Shown: positions 18,848 to 21,589 of the stretch, piece by piece
Numbering within the stretch: position 1 is the first letter of the stretch
Layout of the letters: the number at the start of each line of letters is the position of its first letter
Source of the DNA: Thermocaproicibacter sp002410755
GTDB lineage: Bacteria; Bacillota; Clostridia; Oscillospirales; Acutalibacteraceae
NCBI GenBank assembly: GCA_036839715.1
Contig: DAITDU010000031.1
Coordinates: 1 to 21,589, forward strand
Direction: 5' to 3'
Length of the DNA: 21,589 nt
The notes under the pieces: model-generated
Seen by the model: the letters and a program-made list of their open reading frames with translations, nothing else
What the model was told of the DNA's origin: nothing
Databases searched by the model: none
Made by a program: the position numbers and the translations under genes

Positions 18848-21172
18848 ATGTCATTTCAGGAAGCAATCCGGAACAGGCTTTTGCAGGACGAACATGTTGA
18901 GCCTTCTTCCGCTGATGCGAAACAACTTTACCACGCTGTTTCTCACGCCGCGATGGATGTATGCCGCGAGGCATGGCAGAAGCCGAAAAAAGGGAAGGTC
19001 GCTTGTTATTTTTCGGCAGAATTCCTGCTTGGCCGCGTTATTTACAGCAATCTGATGAACCTTGGCCTCTTGGAGGAGACAGAGACTTTTCTGAAAGATA
19101 TTGGACGGAAGGCAAACCTTTTTGAGGATGTTGAAGATGATGCCCTTGGAAACGGCGGCCTTGGACGTCTTGCCGCCTGCTTCCTCGACAGCGCTGCAAC
19201 ACAGGATATCCCGCTTATGGGCTTTGGAATCCGTTACCGCTACGGCCTTTTTAAGCAGAGCTTCCGCAACGGCTTTCAGCACGAAGAAGCGGATGACTGG
19301 CTTGCCTGGGGTGATCCGTGGAGCGTGCGCCGGGAAGATGAAAAAGTACTTGTCGTTCTGGGCGACCAGAACGTCTATGCTGTCCCGTATGATATGCCTG
19401 TGATTGGTTATGGGGGAAAGACAGTCAACACGCTCCGCCTCTGGCAAGCGGAAGCGGTTCACCCATTCTGTTTTGAGCTTTTCGACGAGCAGAAATATAC
19501 GGCAGCCATGCAGGAAAAGACTTTGGCGGAAAGCATTTCTGCCGTCCTGTACCCGAATGACAGCACCGAGGAGGGAAAGCGCCTGCGCCTGAAACAGCAG
19601 TATTTCTTCTCCAGCGCATCCCTTCAGACAATCTTCCGGCACTTTACAGAACAGAATGGCAATGATTACGAAAAATTTCCGGATTGCTATGCCATTCAGC
19701 TGAATGACACGCATCCGACCGTTTCAATCCCTGAGCTTCTGCGCCTGCTGATGATGAAGGGGCATTTGACTTTTGAGCAGGCCTTTCCTGTTGTTCAGAA
19801 AACATTTGCTTACACCTGCCATACTGTTATGGCCGAAGCACTGGAAAAGTGGGACCTGCGCCTGTTCCAGAGTGTGCTGCCGGATGTTTACCCTTATGTT
19901 GTCATGCTCCAGAACCGTCTTTCCCGGGAACTGGCGGAGCGGAAAATAGCCGATTCATCAAAGTATGATATTATTTCCGGCGGTAAGGTCTATATGGCAC
20001 GCATGGCGGTCTATTCAACCCATTCCGTTAACGGAGTGGCAAAAATCCATACGGAGATTTTGGAGCACAGCACACTGCCGGAGTGGTATGCTCTGTATCC
20101 GGAACGTTTCAGCAACAAGACCAATGGCGTTACACAGCGCCGCTGGCTTGCCCTGTGCAACCGTGAGCTTGCCGCGTTCATTACGGAGCGCATCGGAGAT
20201 GGCTGGATTACGGATTTTTCTCAGATTGCAAGGCTGAAGCCCTATGTGGATGATCCGGCTTCCAGAAAGCGTTTTCTGGACATTAAAAGGGAGAAAAAAA
20301 ATCAACTTGCTGACTATGTAAACCGGAAAGAAAACTTCTGCCTTCGTACGGACAACATTTTCGACATGCAGGTAAAACGCCTGCATGAATACAAACGCCA
20401 GCTGCTCAATGCCTTTGCAATTCTCGACACTGCCTACGGCCTTAAGGAAGGACGCATCCAGAACTTTTATCCTACAACATATATTTTTGGGGCAAAGGCC
20501 GCACCCGGCTACCGTATTGCCAAGGGCATCATCAAGTTTATCAACTGTGTTGCGGATGCTGTCAATTACGACGGCGCTGTCAACCAGAAAATGCAGGTCG
20601 TCTTTGTTTCTGACTACAATGTTTCCTATGCTGAAAAGCTGATTCCGGCTGCCGATATCAGTGAGCAGATCAGCACGGCAGGCACTGAGGCTTCCGGGAC
20701 GAGCAATATGAAGCTGCAAATGAACGGCGCTGTAACGCTTGGCACCTACGATGGCGCAAATATCGAGATTGTGCAGAATGCAGGCATGGAAAATAATTAT
20801 ATCTTTGGTGCACATGTAGAGGACCTTGCAAAAATCAAAGATACGTATAATCCCAAAGAACTCTACCGGAAAGAACCGAGAATCAGGCGAGTTGTCGATA
20901 CCCTTGTTGATGGGACCTTTTCAGACGATGGAACCGGCGTTTTCCGGGAAATTTATCGTTCCCTTTTGGAACGTACTTGGTGCCAGGCGGATTATTATTA
21001 CCTTCTGCTCGATTTTCTGCCATACTGTGATGCACGACTCCGTGCCAACCGTGATTATGCGGACCGCGATGCTTTTGCACGGAAGTGCCTGTTAAATATA
21101 GCTGCCGCAGGGCCGTTCAGCAGTGACCGGACCGTCCGTCAGTATGCCGACGGGATCTGGCATGTTGGATAA
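18848..21172 (+). CDS. glgP: glycogen/maltodextrin phosphorylase (GT35)
   Basis: The 774-residue pyridoxal-phosphate enzyme cleaves alpha-1,4-glucans with phosphate to glucose-1-phosphate. GNGGLGR is at residues 101-107, and the PLP lysine is Lys622 in EASGTSNMK, followed by GTYDGANIEI. It is slightly shorter than the typical 800-840 residues, with a short N-terminus and no regulatory extension. It could be called MalP by context, since it follows malQ in a maltodextrin operon. AAAGGAG at 18836-18842 supports the ATG. It is the last gene of the operon, before a strong terminator. Confidence 0.96.
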   Translation: MSFQEAIRNRLLQDEHVEPSSADAKQLYHAVSHAAMDVCREAWQKPKKGKVACYFSAEFLLGRVIYSNLMNLGLLEETETFLKDIGRKANLFEDVEDDALGNGGLGRLAACFLDSAATQDIPLMGFGIRYRYGLFKQSFRNGFQHEEADDWLAWGDPWSVRREDEKVLVVLGDQNVYAVPYDMPVIGYGGKTVNTLRLWQAEAVHPFCFELFDEQKYTAAMQEKTLAESISAVLYPNDSTEEGKRLRLKQQYFFSSASLQTIFRHFTEQNGNDYEKFPDCYAIQLNDTHPTVSIPELLRLLMMKGHLTFEQAFPVVQKTFAYTCHTVMAEALEKWDLRLFQSVLPDVYPYVVMLQNRLSRELAERKIADSSKYDIISGGKVYMARMAVYSTHSVNGVAKIHTEILEHSTLPEWYALYPERFSNKTNGVTQRRWLALCNRELAAFITERIGDGWITDFSQIARLKPYVDDPASRKRFLDIKREKKNQLADYVNRKENFCLRTDNIFDMQVKRLHEYKRQLLNAFAILDTAYGLKEGRIQNFYPTTYIFGAKAAPGYRIAKGIIKFINCVADAVNYDGAVNQKMQVVFVSDYNVSYAEKLIPAADISEQISTAGTEASGTSNMKLQMNGAVTLGTYDGANIEIVQNAGMENNYIFGAHVEDLAKIKDTYNPKELYRKEPRIRRVVDTLVDGTFSDDGTGVFREIYRSLLERTWCQADYYYLLLDFLPYCDARLRANRDYADRDAFARKCLLNIAAAGPFSSDRTVRQYADGIWHVG

Positions 21173-21188
21173 AAAAATATTGATATCA

Positions 21189-21245
21189 GTCAGCCGTCCC
21201 CGCTTTGCTTTCCGGTTCTCGGAAGGAAGGGCGGTGACGTTTTTA
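21189..21245 (+). terminator. terminator of the maltodextrin operon
   Basis: A two-part stem. The outer arms GTCAGCCGTCC and GGGCGGTGAC pair with one bulge and a G-U pair. The inner arms CTTTCCG and CGGAAGG pair over a 5-nt loop. GTTTTTA follows. Confidence 0.78.
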
Positions 21246-21359
21246 CCATGGAGAAGAATCAGTGGAAATATACAGCTGATATTTGTTGAAAAATAGAACT
21301 TTTTGAAATAAATCAGTTACAAAATGGGAAAATATATTCGATTTTTTGACGATTACATA

Positions 21360-21387
21360 TCGACATTGGCAATTTTTGTGGTAAAAT
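21360..21387 (+). promoter_or_regulatory. promoter of the polysaccharide gene at the window end
   Basis: TCGACA (21360-21365), a 16-nt spacer and TAAAAT (21382-21387), with an extended -10 TG one base before it. The leader of about 108 nt contains an 8-bp stem, CCTTTATC (21418-21425) with GATAAAGG (21453-21460), of unknown role. The stretch 21246-21359 holds nothing recognisable. Confidence 0.55.
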
Positions 21388-21501
21388 GGGGAGGTAAAAC
21401 TTTTTGTCTGGCAGATTCCTTTATCGCCTGAGCCAGTCATTGGGTACGACGAGATAAAGGGCTGTAGACTGATGCTTAATAAAGAATGCGGAGGAAGCCT
21501 T

Positions 21502-21589
21502 TTGGAAACACAAAAAGCACAGGATGAAGAAAAGACAGAGATTAACCTGCGTGAAGTATTCTCAATATTGGGCCATAAAATATGGCTGC
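21502..21589 (+). CDS. Wzz/CpsC-type polysaccharide chain-length protein, 5' end only
   Basis: About 29 codons are present before the window ends. A TTG start with GGAGG 7 nt upstream opens METQKAQDEEK, then EINLREVFSILGHKIWL, which is typical of the short cytoplasmic N-terminus leading into the first membrane helix of Wzz, CpsC and YveK proteins. An in-frame ATG at 21472 has a much poorer ribosome binding site. These proteins control chain length of exported polysaccharide and often work with a tyrosine kinase. The fragment is short, so the call is provisional. Confidence 0.55.
   Translation, partial: METQKAQDEEKTEINLREVFSILGHKIWL

Noticed and set aside
1..21589. CRISPR arrays, insertion sequences, rRNA genes and replication origins
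   Set aside because: No regularly spaced repeats, transposase motifs, rRNA sequence or iteron/DnaA-box clusters were seen by eye on either strand.

Overview
The window looks like chromosomal DNA from an anaerobic, fermentative member of the Clostridia, probably Oscillospirales or Ruminococcaceae-like. The grounds are a monomeric [FeFe] hydrogenase paired with a GltD-like flavoprotein, an NrdD-type small protein, Firmicute-style GGAGG ribosome binding sites, consensus sigma-A promoters, and a maltodextrin importer with no ATPase gene of its own. No species can be named from the sequence alone. Ten Ns at 6123..6132 mark an assembly join inside glnS.

Layout. 1-1390, minus strand: the 5' part of tRNA-Val(GAC), a SIR2-type NAD-dependent deacylase, and a 90-residue protein resembling the glycyl-radical end of NrdD, each with its own promoter. 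1572-5294, plus strand: a two-gene unit in which a NuoF-type Fe-S module fused to a GltD-like FAD/NAD(P) protein overlaps by 7 nt a 583-residue [FeFe] hydrogenase. A strong bidirectional terminator follows. 5314-9302, minus strand: glnS and gltX overlap by 4 nt (ATGA) and share a consensus promoter. Upstream lies a membrane-anchored VanY-type D,D-carboxypeptidase.

9380-12514: a tRNA with anticodon CAT is followed about 3 kb later by a second copy of its last 51 nt (50/51 identical). Between the copies lie an integrase gene reduced to 68 codons by deletion, a small four-helix membrane protein, an XRE/S24 (CI-like) repressor with spaced operator-like sites, a DUF6143-like protein and a 56-residue orphan. 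I read this as a decayed integrative element (prophage, satellite or ICE remnant) in the tRNA gene. It is the most interesting region of the window.

12599-21245, plus strand: a maltodextrin/glycogen locus. A LacI-family regulator is followed by an operon for a lipoprotein binding protein, two permeases, 4-alpha-glucanotransferase and alpha-glucan phosphorylase. The regulator gene and the operon both have an AACGTT-centred operator exactly 18.5 nt past the -10 box, so the regulator probably controls itself and the operon. Imported maltodextrins would be disproportionated by MalQ and phosphorolysed by the phosphorylase to glucose-1-phosphate. The binding-protein gene is out of frame with its start codon by one A in a poly-A run. 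21360-21589: a promoter and the first codons of a probable Wzz/CpsC-type polysaccharide chain-length protein.
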